Part shown: positions 1 to 12,030 of the stretch, in pieces
Numbering within the stretch: the first letter of the stretch is position 1
How the letters are laid out: each line of letters begins with the position of its first letter
NCBI GenBank assembly: GCA_018816095.1
Contig: JAHIWP010000048.1
Coordinates: 1 to 55,963, forward strand
DNA length: 55,963 bases
DNA from: Gammaproteobacteria bacterium
GTDB taxonomy: Bacteria > Pseudomonadota > Gammaproteobacteria > Pseudomonadales > Pseudomonadaceae
Reading direction: 5' to 3'
Translations under genes and position numbers: made by a program
The notes under the pieces: generated by a model
Seen by the model: the letters and a program-made list of their open reading frames with translations, nothing else
Databases searched by the model: none
Told to the model about the DNA's origin: nothing

Positions 1-116
1 CTATCAAGAACCTCCATTGTCGGCGGTTCCTGCAACGCCTGATGAAGTGCAGATTTTTGCTTGCTGCTGAGCTGGCTCACCTGAGCCAGCCAGCGCTGAA
101 AGACCTGAGTATCCAT
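1..116 (-). mobile_element. N-terminal fragment of a probable IS transposase (cut by window edge)
   Basis: Reading leftward from an ATG at 116, the frame stays open for 38 codons to the window edge. It starts MDTQVFQRWLAQVSQLS and runs on with a short Lys/Gln/Ala-rich helix. This resembles the start of IS1595-type transposases (a short helical segment before the zinc ribbon), but too little is present to assign a family with confidence. A perfect 8-bp inverted repeat just upstream (120-148) may belong to the element end. The fragment could instead be the start of another small helical protein. Its position at the very edge fits an assembly that stops in a repeated element. Confidence 0.4.
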
Positions 117-119
117 GGT

Positions 120-148
120 GGGCAGACCTCACGAGCTGATGTCTGCCC
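120..148. repeat. 8-bp perfect inverted repeat next to the edge transposase fragment
   Basis: GGGCAGAC at 120-127 pairs with GTCTGCCC at 141-148 around a 13-nt loop. It lies between the start of the leftward fragment and the plus-strand c-di-GMP gene. It could be part of an IS terminal region or an operator for the transposase. No T-run follows on either side, so it does not look like a terminator. Confidence 0.5.
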
Positions 149-225
149 TAAATCTTAGTCCTTGCAACACGGTATTGGGACATAGCCTTTTTTATGCCTG
201 AAGAAAACAACAACAGGGAAGGAAC

Positions 226-2475
226 ATGGGCTCAGCTACCGCACTCAACGAGCTGATAAGGCGTATCGGACTCAACCGTCAGGAGATTCAGCAACGCTGC
301 AACCTGCTGAACTGGCAGAGCAGTGACGCCGCTTGCCTGAATGCCGCTGCCGATAACATGAACACCGCCCAACAGACGTTTACCGATCGGCTTTATCAAC
401 ATCTGGAGGGTTTTCCTGGGGCGGCCGGGGTAATCAGCGACCCGGTCACCCAGCAGCGCCTCAAACACAGCCAGCAGGCCTATTACCAACGGCTGTGGCG
501 CGGCCCATACAACGCCGATTACGTAGACAGCCGTCTGCGTATTGGCCTGATCCATCAGATGGCCGGGATCGAACTCAAATGGTACTTGGCCGGTTACCGG
601 CTGTACCTCGATGAAATACTTGCCCAACTGTTTGATGCGCACCCCAATCAAGCGCTATTCGCCAGCCTGCTCAAGGCCGTGTTCTTCGACATGACCCTGG
701 CCATCGACACTTACAGCGCCGCGCAGCGCAAGGCCCTGGAAGACAGCGAAGCGCGCTTTGCCCGGGCCTTACGCGGGGCCAACGACGGCATCTGGGACTG
801 GCACCTGGGGCACGACCGCCTGTATGTCTCAACCCGCTGGGCGGCCATGCTCGGCCTGGATCACGACAGCCTGGGCGAAAGCAGCGCCAGCTGGTTTAAC
901 CGCGTTCATCCGGAAGACTTGCCCGGTCTACGCCAAGCCATCGAAGCCCATTGCAATGGCAGAAACGCGCAACTGAATCACGAGTACCGTATGCGCAGTA
1001 GCACGGGCGACTACCTCTGGGTACAGGCCCGTGGTGTGGTCGAGACAGACGCCAGCGGCCAGCAACGCATGGCCGGCTCACAAAGCGATATCAGCGCACG
1101 CAAGGCCATCGAAGAACAGCTACAACATGCCGCCCGCCATGATCCATTAACTGGATTAGGCAATCGCCTACGCCTCGATGAACTGCTGCCGCAAGCCTTG
1201 CAGCAGCTGAGCCACAGCGGCGCTCGGGAAGCCGCCCTGCTGTTTATTGACCTGGATCGCTTCAAGCTGATCAACGACAGCCTTGGCCATCACTGTGGTG
1301 ATCAGGTGCTGATCGAGATCAGCCGCCGTCTCGCCCATTGCCTGCGCCCTGGCGATCACCTGTGCCGGTTTGGCGGTGACGAGTTTGTCGTTCTGCTCAC
1401 CGATTTAGCCTGTGCCGAGGATGCCGAGCAGGTCGCTCAACGTATGCTCGACAGCCTAAGCCTGCCGTTGCACCTGGCCGGGCAAACCCTGGTGGTCAGC
1501 GCCAGTATCGGCATCACCGCCTTGCAGCCCAGTGACGCCTCGCAGGATGCCTTGCAGGCCGCCGACCTCGCTTTATATCAGGCCAAGCAGGCCGGCAAGG
1601 CGCAATTCGCCCGCTTCAGTGAGGCGCTACAGGTCAGTGCGCACTATCAGTTGGAGCTGGAAAGTGCACTGGGCCAGGCGCTGGAGCGCGACGAGTTTGT
1701 GCTGCACTACCAACCCATCCTGCGCATCGAAGCACAGGGCACGCGCTTCGTCGGCGTCGAGGCCTTGCTGCGTTGGCAGCGCGGCAGCACCCTGGTCCCA
1801 CCGCTGGAGTTCATTACCTCACTGGAAGACTCCGGGCAGATTATCCGCGTCGGTGACTGGGTGCTCAGCCAGGCCTGCCGTCAGGTGCGCGCCTGGCAAC
1901 TGGCCGGGCAGCCGCATCTGCATTGCGCGGTGAACCTCTCCAGCCGCCAGCTGCTGCAGGAAAACTTTGTCGAGCGGCTCAGTGAAATCCTCCGCGACAG
2001 CGGCTTGGCCGCCAGCGACCTGATCCTGGAAATCACCGAAAGCCAGTTGCTGGAAGACAGCACTGCCACCCTGATTACCCTGCGCGCCCTCGCCACTCTC
2101 GGTGTACGGCTGGCGCTGGATGACTTCGGCACCGGTTATTCCTCCCTCGGTTACCTCAAGCGCTTTCCGCTGCACATTCTTAAAGTCGATAGAAGCTTTA
2201 TCAGCGGTGCCTCACAGAATGCCGAATTAACGGCGATCAGCCGGGCGATTATCGGCCTTGGCCAGAGCCTGGGTTTAGAGGTGGTGGCCGAAGGAGTTGA
2301 ACGCGCGGAACACCTGGATTTTCTGCGCGCCCAAGGCTGCCACATGGCCCAGGGCTACTGGTTCAGCCGCCCCTTATCAGCTGCAGAGCTACACCAGCAG
2401 TTCATCACCCCCCCTGATGAACCGCGCCCCACATGCACCTCCCGCGCATCACTTGAAGAGCCGACAGAACAATGA
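226..2475 (+). CDS. Globin-coupled sensor / PAS / GGDEF / EAL c-di-GMP protein
   Basis: A cytoplasmic 749-residue protein that probably makes and/or degrades c-di-GMP in response to oxygen or redox. Residues about 10-165 look like a protoglobin sensor, with a candidate proximal haem His110 in the RIGLIHQ segment. A PAS domain follows (about 180-295; NDGIWDW), then GGDEF (about 300-465; GGDEF at 383-387, with an RPGD inhibitory-site motif five residues before it) and EAL (about 475-730; EAL at 512-514, plus DDFGTGYSS and AEGVE). Both catalytic cores look intact, so net activity cannot be read from sequence. ATG 226 has an AAGGAA site. The stop overlaps the aer-type start (ATGA), which implies translational coupling. 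The globin assignment rests on pattern only. Confidence 0.88.
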   Translation: MGSATALNELIRRIGLNRQEIQQRCNLLNWQSSDAACLNAAADNMNTAQQTFTDRLYQHLEGFPGAAGVISDPVTQQRLKHSQQAYYQRLWRGPYNADYVDSRLRIGLIHQMAGIELKWYLAGYRLYLDEILAQLFDAHPNQALFASLLKAVFFDMTLAIDTYSAAQRKALEDSEARFARALRGANDGIWDWHLGHDRLYVSTRWAAMLGLDHDSLGESSASWFNRVHPEDLPGLRQAIEAHCNGRNAQLNHEYRMRSSTGDYLWVQARGVVETDASGQQRMAGSQSDISARKAIEEQLQHAARHDPLTGLGNRLRLDELLPQALQQLSHSGAREAALLFIDLDRFKLINDSLGHHCGDQVLIEISRRLAHCLRPGDHLCRFGGDEFVVLLTDLACAEDAEQVAQRMLDSLSLPLHLAGQTLVVSASIGITALQPSDASQDALQAADLALYQAKQAGKAQFARFSEALQVSAHYQLELESALGQALERDEFVLHYQPILRIEAQGTRFVGVEALLRWQRGSTLVPPLEFITSLEDSGQIIRVGDWVLSQACRQVRAWQLAGQPHLHCAVNLSSRQLLQENFVERLSEILRDSGLAASDLILEITESQLLEDSTATLITLRALATLGVRLALDDFGTGYSSLGYLKRFPLHILKVDRSFISGASQNAELTAISRAIIGLGQSLGLEVVAEGVERAEHLDFLRAQGCHMAQGYWFSRPLSAAELHQQFITPPDEPRPTCTSRASLEEPTEQ

Positions 2476-4061
2476 AAATAAATCTGCCCGTCAGCCAGCG
2501 TGAAATCGATGTCCCCGCCAACGCCAACATCCTCTCCACCACCGACCTGAAAGGTGCGGTCAGCTACATCAACCCGGACTTCATCGCCATCAGCGGCTTT
2601 AACGAAGAAGACCTATACGGCCATAACCACAATATGGTGCGCCACCCTGATATGCCGCCCGCGGCGTTCGGACACCTCTGGCAAACCCTGAAAGCGGGGA
2701 AAGCCTGGATGGGCCTGGTGAAAAACCGCTGTAAGAATGGCGACCATTACTGGGTCAGCGCCTATGCCACGCCCGTGTTGCGTAACGGCCAGACGGTGGA
2801 ATACCAGTCAGTGCGCACCCGCACGACACCGGAGCGCATTGCCCGTGCCGAGGCGCTGTACGCCCAGCTCAATGCCGGCGAAAAGCCTGCACAACTGCGC
2901 GCGCCACGCATGGCCCTGGACAACCGCCTGAGCCTGCTAACGGCCCTGCCGGTGCTGGGCAGTGCGGCCCTGCTGGGTATCAGCGATAGCCTGCCGTGGC
3001 TGGCCGCCATCAGCGCCGGCGTTGGCCTGGCGGGTGTGCTGGCGCTGGGCGTGAAACTGACCCTGCGGCCATTACGGCAGCTGCATCAGGAGGCGCAGGC
3101 TGTGGCTGATAACCCCCTGAGCCGGTGGGTGTATAGCGGCCGGCGCGACGAATTCGGGCAGATCGCGTTTGCCTTGCACAGCCTCAAAGCCGAGGCCGGC
3201 GCGGTGGTCGGGCGTATTGCCGACTCGGCGCGCCAGCTCAGCCAGGAAGCCGGCGAAATGGCCATCGCCGTGGATTGCAGCAACCAGGCCAGCTTGCAGC
3301 AGCAATCAGAAACCGAGCAGGTGGCCAGCGCCATTGGCCAGATGGCCACCAGCGTGCAAGAAGTGGCGCGCCATGCACAACTCAGCGCCAGTGCGGCCAG
3401 CGCAGCTGATCTGGAAACCAGCAGTGGCTTGCAGTTGGTTGAGCAAACGCGCCAGCAAATCAGTTCATTGGCCGCAGAAGTCTTGCAAGGCCATACGGTG
3501 ATCCAGCAGTTGGAGCTGCACAGCCAGGACATCAATCAGGTGCTCGACGTGATTCAGGGCATCGCCGAGCAAACCAATTTGCTCGCACTCAACGCTGCCA
3601 TCGAGGCCGCGCGCGCCGGTGAGGCAGGGCGCGGTTTTGCGCTGGTCGCCGACGAAGTCCGCGGGCTGGCGCAGCGCACCCAACAATCCACGGCCAAAAT
3701 TCACGGCATCATCCAGGCCCTGCAACAGGGCACACGTGATGCTGTGGTGATGATGGAGCGCAGCCAGGCGCAGGCGCACAGCAGTGTCGAACAGGCCATG
3801 CAAGCGAGTCAGGCGCTGGACGGGATCAACCAGCGAGTGGCACAAATCAGTGACATGAGCATCCAGATTGCCGCGGCCGTCGAGGAACAAAGTGCCGTGG
3901 GCGACGACATTCAGCGCAACCTCTGCACCATTCGCGAGGCCAACGAAGTCAGCGTTACGGCCAGCCAGCAGAGCCGTAACAGCGCCCAACAATTCGCTGA
4001 ACTGGCCGAACGCCTGCAATTTCTGGCCGACCAGTTCTGGGGCACTCAACGCGCCGGCTAA
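2472..4061 (+). CDS. aer: Aer-type PAS methyl-accepting chemotaxis (energy taxis) receptor
   Basis: A 529-residue receptor expected to sense redox/energy state through FAD in its PAS domain and to signal to CheA/CheW. PAS spans about 20-115 (Trp70 lies in the region of the Aer flavin pocket). A hydrophobic hairpin at about 153-197 anchors it in the inner membrane without a periplasmic sensor domain, as in Aer. A HAMP-like segment follows, then the MCP coiled coil with the highly conserved tip at about 363-403 ([19 protein letters not shown]). Length matches Pseudomonas Aer proteins. It starts inside the stop codon of the c-di-GMP gene, so the two are probably made together. The symbol is a family assignment, since Pseudomonas genomes often carry several Aer paralogues. 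Confidence 0.9.
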   Translation: MKINLPVSQREIDVPANANILSTTDLKGAVSYINPDFIAISGFNEEDLYGHNHNMVRHPDMPPAAFGHLWQTLKAGKAWMGLVKNRCKNGDHYWVSAYATPVLRNGQTVEYQSVRTRTTPERIARAEALYAQLNAGEKPAQLRAPRMALDNRLSLLTALPVLGSAALLGISDSLPWLAAISAGVGLAGVLALGVKLTLRPLRQLHQEAQAVADNPLSRWVYSGRRDEFGQIAFALHSLKAEAGAVVGRIADSARQLSQEAGEMAIAVDCSNQASLQQQSETEQVASAIGQMATSVQEVARHAQLSASAASAADLETSSGLQLVEQTRQQISSLAAEVLQGHTVIQQLELHSQDINQVLDVIQGIAEQTNLLALNAAIEAARAGEAGRGFALVADEVRGLAQRTQQSTAKIHGIIQALQQGTRDAVVMMERSQAQAHSSVEQAMQASQALDGINQRVAQISDMSIQIAAAVEEQSAVGDDIQRNLCTIREANEVSVTASQQSRNSAQQFAELAERLQFLADQFWGTQRAG

Positions 4062-4394
4062 ACGCCGGGCGCGGCGCTGCCATCTTAGGTAACGCCAAGG
4101 CCGCCATTCGCCTCGCTGCAACAGCGCCGGCAGTGGCGGTGCAGCTGGCGTTGCCTACTCGGCCTCAAGCGAGCGCCTTATCCCGCGCCAGCACCATCAC
4201 GCCTAAATAAACGCCGCGCTTGCCGGCGTGACGAACACGCGGACGGTCAGTTCTCAGAAGATTTGCAGAGCATCAACCGGGACAGATTAGGCATACCCAT
4301 CAGCCTCTCGGCATGAGCAAAGTGCTAGGGTACAGGGACAGCCGTAGTCATACCGTGACTGCTCAGGCATCAGTGCAAACGACGAGACGTAGTG
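4062..4394. other. 333-bp intergenic region with a nested hairpin
   Basis: No convincing small gene is present. The first part holds the nested stem-loop at 4088-4155, listed separately. A second hairpin, ACGCCG/CGGCGT at 4211-4229, has no T-run. The remaining 160 bases before the pilU-like start presumably hold its promoter, but I see no clear -35/-10 pair. A sigma28 (FliA) box was looked for, given the taxis gene upstream, and not found. Confidence 0.6.
4088..4155 (+). other. Three-tier nested stem-loop downstream of aer
   Basis: Three coaxial stems can be drawn: GGTAACGCCA (4088-4097) with TGGCGTTGCC (4146-4155, one G-U pair), CCGCCA (4101-4106) with TGGCGG (4134-4139), and CGCTG (4114-4118) with CAGCG (4122-4126) closed by a CAA loop. 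There is no T-run after it, so it is not a classical intrinsic terminator. It may protect the aer mRNA 3' end, be a REP-like repeat, or be part of an unrecognised RNA. Only the pairing is seen; function is unknown. Confidence 0.5.
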
Positions 4395-5525
4395 ATGAGC
4401 CATACCTTAGAAACCGCCGAACTGGATGTATTCCTTTACTTGCAAGCGCTGCATGAGCGCGGCGGTTCAGATATGTTTTTTAGTGTCGGCGCGCCGGCCC
4501 ACCTGAAACTCGAAGGCACCAGCCAGGCATTCGATCAGCGCGTGCTCAAACAGGGCGAAGTGCAGCAGCTGGCCTATCAGCTGATGAACCAAAAACAGAT
4601 CATGGAGTTTGAACGTGACCTGGAGATGAACCTAGCGGTCGGCGTGCAGAATGCAGGGCGCTTTCGGGTCAACGTTTATTATCAGCGCGGCCAGGTCGCC
4701 ATGGTTGTACGCTCAATTAAGAGCAACATCCCCAATTTTGAAGCGCTCGGCCTACCGCGCCTGCTGGAAAAACTCAGCATGCAGGACCGCGGTTTGATTC
4801 TCGTGGTGGGCGCGGCCGGTTCGGGTAAATCGACCACCCTGGCGGCCATGCTGGATTTTCGTAACCGCCATAAGGGTGGGCATATCGTCTGCATTGAAGA
4901 CCCCATCGAGTTTCTTCACGCGCACCAGCTGTCGATCATCGATCAGCGCGAAATCGGCCTGGATACTCACAGCTTTGCGGATGCGCTGCGCAACGTCCTG
5001 CGCGAAGCACCTGACGTAATCATGCTCGGTGAAATTCGCGACGCCGCGACCATGCAGCATGCGCTGCATTACGCCGAAACCGGCCACCTGTGCATTGCCA
5101 CCTTGCACGCCACCAGCAGCAGCCATGCAATCGAACGCATTGTGCGGTTTTTCCCCGATGATGCCCGCAAACAGGTGCTGGCCGACCTGGCGCAGAACCT
5201 CTTAGCGATAGTGGGTCAGCGCTTGGTGCCGGGCTTGCAGCAAAAGCGCGTAGCGGCAATCGAAATGCTGCTGGGCACCCCCTATATCCGCGACCTGATC
5301 CAACGCGACCAGCTCAGTGACCTGCGCGAAGCCACCGCCCGCGGGCAAGAACAGGGCCTGCAGACCTTCGATCAACACCTCTACCTACTGCTCGAAGCGG
5401 GCCGCATCACCCTGGCCGAAGCGCTCAAGTTTGCTGACTCACGCACCGACCTGGGCCTCAAGGTAAAACTGCAGCGCGGCTTCTCTGCCGAAGACAACGA
5501 ACTCAAGGTGATGCGCGACGCCTGA
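4395..5525 (+). CDS. PilT/PilU-family type IV pilus retraction ATPase, orphan copy
   Basis: A hexameric secretion-type ATPase of about 376 residues. The N-terminal PAS-like domain is followed by a RecA-like domain with Walker A GAAGSGKST (about 137-145), an Asp box (EDPIEF), Walker B VIMLGEIRD and a His box (ATLHATS). The wording (GHIVCIEDPIEF, GHLCIATLHA, FADSRTDL near the end) is closer to PilU than PilT, and a PilT-type AIR motif is not obvious. No other pilus gene is nearby, and the usual pilT-pilU pair lies elsewhere in Pseudomonas, so this is probably an extra paralogue. A GTG at 4392 precedes ATG 4395; I prefer the ATG. Its role could be twitching or surface sensing (inference). Confidence 0.85.
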   Translation: MSHTLETAELDVFLYLQALHERGGSDMFFSVGAPAHLKLEGTSQAFDQRVLKQGEVQQLAYQLMNQKQIMEFERDLEMNLAVGVQNAGRFRVNVYYQRGQVAMVVRSIKSNIPNFEALGLPRLLEKLSMQDRGLILVVGAAGSGKSTTLAAMLDFRNRHKGGHIVCIEDPIEFLHAHQLSIIDQREIGLDTHSFADALRNVLREAPDVIMLGEIRDAATMQHALHYAETGHLCIATLHATSSSHAIERIVRFFPDDARKQVLADLAQNLLAIVGQRLVPGLQQKRVAAIEMLLGTPYIRDLIQRDQLSDLREATARGQEQGLQTFDQHLYLLLEAGRITLAEALKFADSRTDLGLKVKLQRGFSAEDNELKVMRDA

Positions 5526-5620
5526 CGCGGCTCAATAAAACGACTCATAGCCCGTACAACGCCGCCATCACGTACTGAGCACATAACAAGCGCCAACAAG
5601 GCGCGTAAGAGACGGCCACC

Positions 5621-7255
5621 ATGCTGACGCTGCTCAACCTGCTTTCCGCCATCGCCCTGCTGATCTGGGGCACCCATATCGTCCGCACCGGCATCCTGCG
5701 CGTGTATGGCTCGCACCTGCGCAAAGTGCTCAGCCATAACGTCAGCAAACGGCCCATGGCCTTTGCCGCGGGCATTGGCGTGACCGCGCTGGTGCAGAGC
5801 AGCAACGCCACCGCGCTGCTGGTCACCTCCTTCGTATCCCAGGGGTTGATGGCGCTGACCCCGGCGCTGGCGATCATGCTCGGCGCGGATGTCGGCACCG
5901 CGTTAATGGCGCGGGTGCTGACCTTCGACCTGAGCTGGCTGAGCCCGCTGCTGATCTTCCTCGGAGTGATCTTCTTTCTCTCGCGCAAGCAGACTCGCGC
6001 CGGCCAGCTCGGCCGCGTTGGTATTGGCTTGGGCCTGATGCTGCTGGCGCTGGAGCTGATCGTCGCGGCCGCCACACCGATCACTCAGGAACAAGGCATC
6101 CGCGTGCTGTTTGCTTCGCTGACCGGCGACCTGCTGCTGGATGCCCTGGTCGGCGCGCTGTTTGCGCTGATCTCCTATTCCAGCCTGGCCGCCGTGCTGC
6201 TCACGGCCATGCTCACCGGCGCAGGGCTGATCAGCCTGCCGGTGGCCATCGGCCTGGTAATCGGCGCAAACATCGGCAGCGGCATACTGGCCTTTCTCAC
6301 CAGCAGCCTGCAGACCCCAGCCGGGCGGCGGGTAGCACTCGGCAGCCTGCTGTACAAGCTGATCGGCCTGCTACTGGTCATGCCCTTCCTCGACCCCTTG
6401 GCCAACTGGCTGGACAGCCTGAACTGGCGCCCCGAAGAACTGGTGATCGGCTTTCATGTGCTCTACAACAGCCTGCGCTGCCTGCTGATGCTGCCCAGCG
6501 TCGGGCTAATGGCACGCTTCTGCAACTGGCTACTACCGGATCGCCCGGATGAAAGTGGCGTGGCCCGCCCGCGCCACCTCGACCCCACCGCGCTGTCGAC
6601 ACCGAGTCTGGCCCTGGCCAATGCGGTACGCGAAACCCTGCGTATCGGCGACCTGATCGAGACCATGCTCAGCCATCTGCTGGAAGTGCTGCAGGGTAGG
6701 CAAACCGCACGGAGCAAGGAGTTGCGTAGCCTCGATGATGACGTCGATGCACTCTACAGCGCGGTCAAACTCTACCTAGCCCAGGTATCGCGTGACGGCT
6801 TAAGCGAGCACGACAGTCGACGCTGGGCGGAAATCATCGAACTGGCGGTCAACCTGGAACAGGCCGGCGACATCATCGAGCGCATGCTCGGTAAAGTGCA
6901 GGATCAGAAAACCGCCCAGCGCCACGCCTTCTCCGACAGCGGCCTGGAAGAGCTGACCAGCCTGCATCAGCAACTCACGGCCAACCTACGTCTGGGCCTT
7001 TCGGTATTTCTTTCCGGCGACAAGGAAAGTGCCCGCCAGCTGCTGCGCGAAAAACGCCGCTTCCGCGCCCAGGAGCGCCGCCTGGCCCACGCACATGTCG
7101 GGCGCCTGCACCACCAAGTGGTGCAAAGCATCGAAACCAGCGGCCTGCACATGGAACTGATCGCCGATATGAAACGCCTCAACTCGCTATTCTGCGCCAG
7201 CGCTTATGTGGTACTGGAGAGTGGCGAAACGGGGGCGCTGCATGTGGAGGAATAG
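5621..7255 (+). CDS. Na/Pi cotransporter family protein (NptA/YjbB type)
   Basis: An inner-membrane sodium-dependent phosphate transporter or exporter of 544 residues. The N-terminal half has about eight to nine membrane segments carrying the family's inverted repeats, the first with QSSNAT at 59-64 and a weaker SYSSLAAVL copy near 186-194. The C-terminal third (about 330-535) is a soluble PhoU-like helical domain (IETMLSHLLEVLQG; IIELAVNLEQAGDIIERML). Bacterial relatives of this layout are mostly linked to phosphate export or homeostasis. ATG 5621 follows an AAGAGACGG ribosome site. It is a single gene with 95 bases before it and its own apparent unit. No PHO box was recognised. Confidence 0.9.
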   Translation: MLTLLNLLSAIALLIWGTHIVRTGILRVYGSHLRKVLSHNVSKRPMAFAAGIGVTALVQSSNATALLVTSFVSQGLMALTPALAIMLGADVGTALMARVLTFDLSWLSPLLIFLGVIFFLSRKQTRAGQLGRVGIGLGLMLLALELIVAAATPITQEQGIRVLFASLTGDLLLDALVGALFALISYSSLAAVLLTAMLTGAGLISLPVAIGLVIGANIGSGILAFLTSSLQTPAGRRVALGSLLYKLIGLLLVMPFLDPLANWLDSLNWRPEELVIGFHVLYNSLRCLLMLPSVGLMARFCNWLLPDRPDESGVARPRHLDPTALSTPSLALANAVRETLRIGDLIETMLSHLLEVLQGRQTARSKELRSLDDDVDALYSAVKLYLAQVSRDGLSEHDSRRWAEIIELAVNLEQAGDIIERMLGKVQDQKTAQRHAFSDSGLEELTSLHQQLTANLRLGLSVFLSGDKESARQLLREKRRFRAQERRLAHAHVGRLHHQVVQSIETSGLHMELIADMKRLNSLFCASAYVVLESGETGALHVEE

Positions 7256-7369
7256 GCCAGTCCTCGCGGAGTATGGAAGGTGTGCGCAATCGCGCCCCTC
7301 TTGTAGACTGCGCTGACGTTGCAGCCTTCGGCACCTCAGTTGCTGATTGAACACTAAAGGATAGTTCGC

Positions 7370-9226
7370 ATGCATAAGCCTCGTTATCGGCCACTTTTAG
7401 CTGGCTGGCGTCTACTGCTTATCGCGCTGCTGGCTATCCCGACTGGTGCCCTGGCACAAGTGCTGGATGTAACCCGCATGCCGAACGCAGCGCTGTCGCT
7501 GACCACGGCCGTCGAGTTGCTGGAAGACCCGCAGCGCCGCCTAAGCCTGGCGGACGTACAATCGCCGGTGAACGCAGCCCGCTTCATCGGCGAAATGCCG
7601 CCCACTGCAGCATTGGCGCTCGGCTTTACCCGCTCGGCTTACTGGTTACGCATAACCTTGGGCAACAGCAGTAATGCGCCACTGGAGCGCATGCTGGTGG
7701 TCGACAACCCGCGCATTTCCTACGTCGAGACATACCTGCCTAACGCACATGGCCACTACCGGTCGGTCCGTACCGGCTGTGACACCCCATTTGACACACG
7801 GATCTACCCCAATCGTAACTTCGTCTTTCCCTTGAGCCTGCCGGCCCAGAGTAAGCAGGTGATCTACCTACGACTGGAGTCCACTGTTGGCCTGCTGGTG
7901 CCCCTACAACTCTGGACGCCTAAAGCCTTTCATGACTACGAGCGTGACGACTACGTGGCACAGGCGTGGTACTTCGGCATGGCCAGCGCCATGATTCTTT
8001 TCAACCTGATGCTGTTTATTGCATTACGCGAACGCATCTACCTGTTCTACATCACTTTCGTGACCTGCACGGCATGCACCCTGGCGATCAAGAACGGCAT
8101 GATCCCGCCATGGTTCGGGAATGGGCTTAACCTTCATTCCAATGTGGCCTACTACTCGGGTGCCTCGCTGACCGTCAGTTCTCTGCTGCTGTTTATGCGG
8201 CACATGCTGGAGACGCACCGCCTCATGCCGAGGATGGATCGGCTACTGCAGGGCCTGGTTGTACTATTCCTGCTATCGCCGCTGGCATTTGCGCTGGCGT
8301 TGCCGGCGGTCGCTCGCATGACAATCCTGCTCTACCTGTCCTGCGCAGCGTTGATCTTGGTCGTGGTGCTGATGTGTGCCTACAAGCGCCAGCGCAGTGC
8401 CTATTTCTTTCTTGGTGCCTTTGTACTGCTCATCTTCGGCGGCGCCATGACCTTGCTCAGAGCGTTAGGAATAGTGCCAACCAACGCCTTTACCGTGGAC
8501 GGAGTTCAGCTGGGCTCGACCATGGAGATGCTGTTGCTGGCCTTTGCTCTGGCTGATCGCCTCAACGTGATGCGTAAAGAAAAGGCCAGGGTGCAGGTAG
8601 AACTGCTGCACGCCCAGCAACAGCTGGTGGACAGCCTGAAAATCTCCGAGCGCGAATTGGAGCAGAGAGTGGTGCAACGCACCGATGAACTGCAGGTTCT
8701 CAATAGCAAGCTTGAGGCATTAAGCCTGACCGACAGCCTGACAGGGATCGCCAACCGTCGGCACTTCGACATGCTCCTGCAGCAGGAATGGCAACGCGCC
8801 AAGCGCCTGGGCCAGCCACTGGCTCTGGGCATGCTGGATGTGGACCACTTTAAGGACTACAACGATCACTATGGCCATCTGGCTGGCGATACCTGCCTGC
8901 GCGAAGTCGCTCAGGCGCTCGCGGCCAGCCTGAGTCGCAGCAGCGACGTGGTGGCGCGTTTTGGTGGTGAGGAATTCGTCTTTATCAGCCCCATGAGCGA
9001 CGCCCAGGATGCACTGCATGTGGCGCAGCGAGTCGTGCAGGCGGTGGCCGATCTCGCTCTGCCGCATGCCAGCTCGCCCATTGGTTATGTGACGGTGAGT
9101 GTCGGGGTGGTGGCCGTGCGGCCTGGCCCCGCGAGCACCGCCGAAGACATGCTGAGACGTGCCGACGCCGCGCTCTACCAAGCCAAGAACAACGGCCGCA
9201 ATCGCGCAGAGCTGGCGGCGGAGTAA
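7370..9226 (+). CDS. 7TMR-DISM membrane diguanylate cyclase
   Basis: A 618-residue inner-membrane enzyme predicted to make c-di-GMP in response to a periplasmic ligand. A signal peptide ends near residue 29 (GALAQ). A periplasmic 7TMR-DISM extracellular domain follows (about 35-170), then seven membrane segments (about 190-400), a short coiled coil (about 400-440) and a GGDEF domain with GGEEF at 532-536. An RSSD inhibitory-site motif lies five residues upstream of GGEEF, so product feedback is likely. AAGGA precedes ATG 7370. The gene ends 8 bases before a strong bidirectional terminator shared with the convergent TRAP permease. Confidence 0.92.
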   Translation: MHKPRYRPLLAGWRLLLIALLAIPTGALAQVLDVTRMPNAALSLTTAVELLEDPQRRLSLADVQSPVNAARFIGEMPPTAALALGFTRSAYWLRITLGNSSNAPLERMLVVDNPRISYVETYLPNAHGHYRSVRTGCDTPFDTRIYPNRNFVFPLSLPAQSKQVIYLRLESTVGLLVPLQLWTPKAFHDYERDDYVAQAWYFGMASAMILFNLMLFIALRERIYLFYITFVTCTACTLAIKNGMIPPWFGNGLNLHSNVAYYSGASLTVSSLLLFMRHMLETHRLMPRMDRLLQGLVVLFLLSPLAFALALPAVARMTILLYLSCAALILVVVLMCAYKRQRSAYFFLGAFVLLIFGGAMTLLRALGIVPTNAFTVDGVQLGSTMEMLLLAFALADRLNVMRKEKARVQVELLHAQQQLVDSLKISERELEQRVVQRTDELQVLNSKLEALSLTDSLTGIANRRHFDMLLQQEWQRAKRLGQPLALGMLDVDHFKDYNDHYGHLAGDTCLREVAQALAASLSRSSDVVARFGGEEFVFISPMSDAQDALHVAQRVVQAVADLALPHASSPIGYVTVSVGVVAVRPGPASTAEDMLRRADAALYQAKNNGRNRAELAAE

Positions 9227-9234
9227 ACCAAAAG

Positions 9235-9264
9235 CAACAAAGGCAGCCGAAGCTGCCTTTGTTG
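9235..9264. terminator. Bidirectional intrinsic terminator
   Basis: A perfect 13-bp stem (9235-9247 with 9252-9264) closes a CGAA tetraloop. A-rich and T-rich flanks let it work for both the plus-strand cyclase gene and the minus-strand TRAP permease. Confidence 0.9.
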
Positions 9265-9286
9265 TTAACCACGACCAAACCGCAGC

Positions 9287-11842
<2,556 letters not shown>

Positions 11843-11878
11843 GGGTCGAACCTGCATTCGAGAGTACGGAAAACGGCA

Positions 11879-11906
11879 AAACCCGCAGCCTCGCAGCTGC
11901 GGGTTT
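11879..11906 (-). terminator. Intrinsic terminator between TAXI binding-protein gene and permease
   Basis: An 11-bp perfect stem (11879-11889 with 11896-11906) with a 6-nt loop is followed on the minus strand by a broken T-run. It lies after the binding-protein gene and before the permease, so partial termination would give more binding protein than permease. Confidence 0.8.
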
Positions 11907-12030
11907 GCTTATGTATAGACGCTAGCCTGTTTCCAGGCCGAAGGCCGTCTTAAACCTGCCTTCGATCCAGCGAGCTAGACACTGTTGTTAATCCAACAGA
12001 TGTTGCGCTCAGCAGATCGAAGTTCAGATT

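Noticed and set aside
3465-4121. Minus-strand frame of 218 codons opposite aer
   Set aside because: Shadow of the conserved MCP signalling region; no ribosome site.
4088-4155. Integron attC site
   Set aside because: The ends do not match the RYYYAAC/GTTRRRY core sites and there is no integrase or cassette structure.
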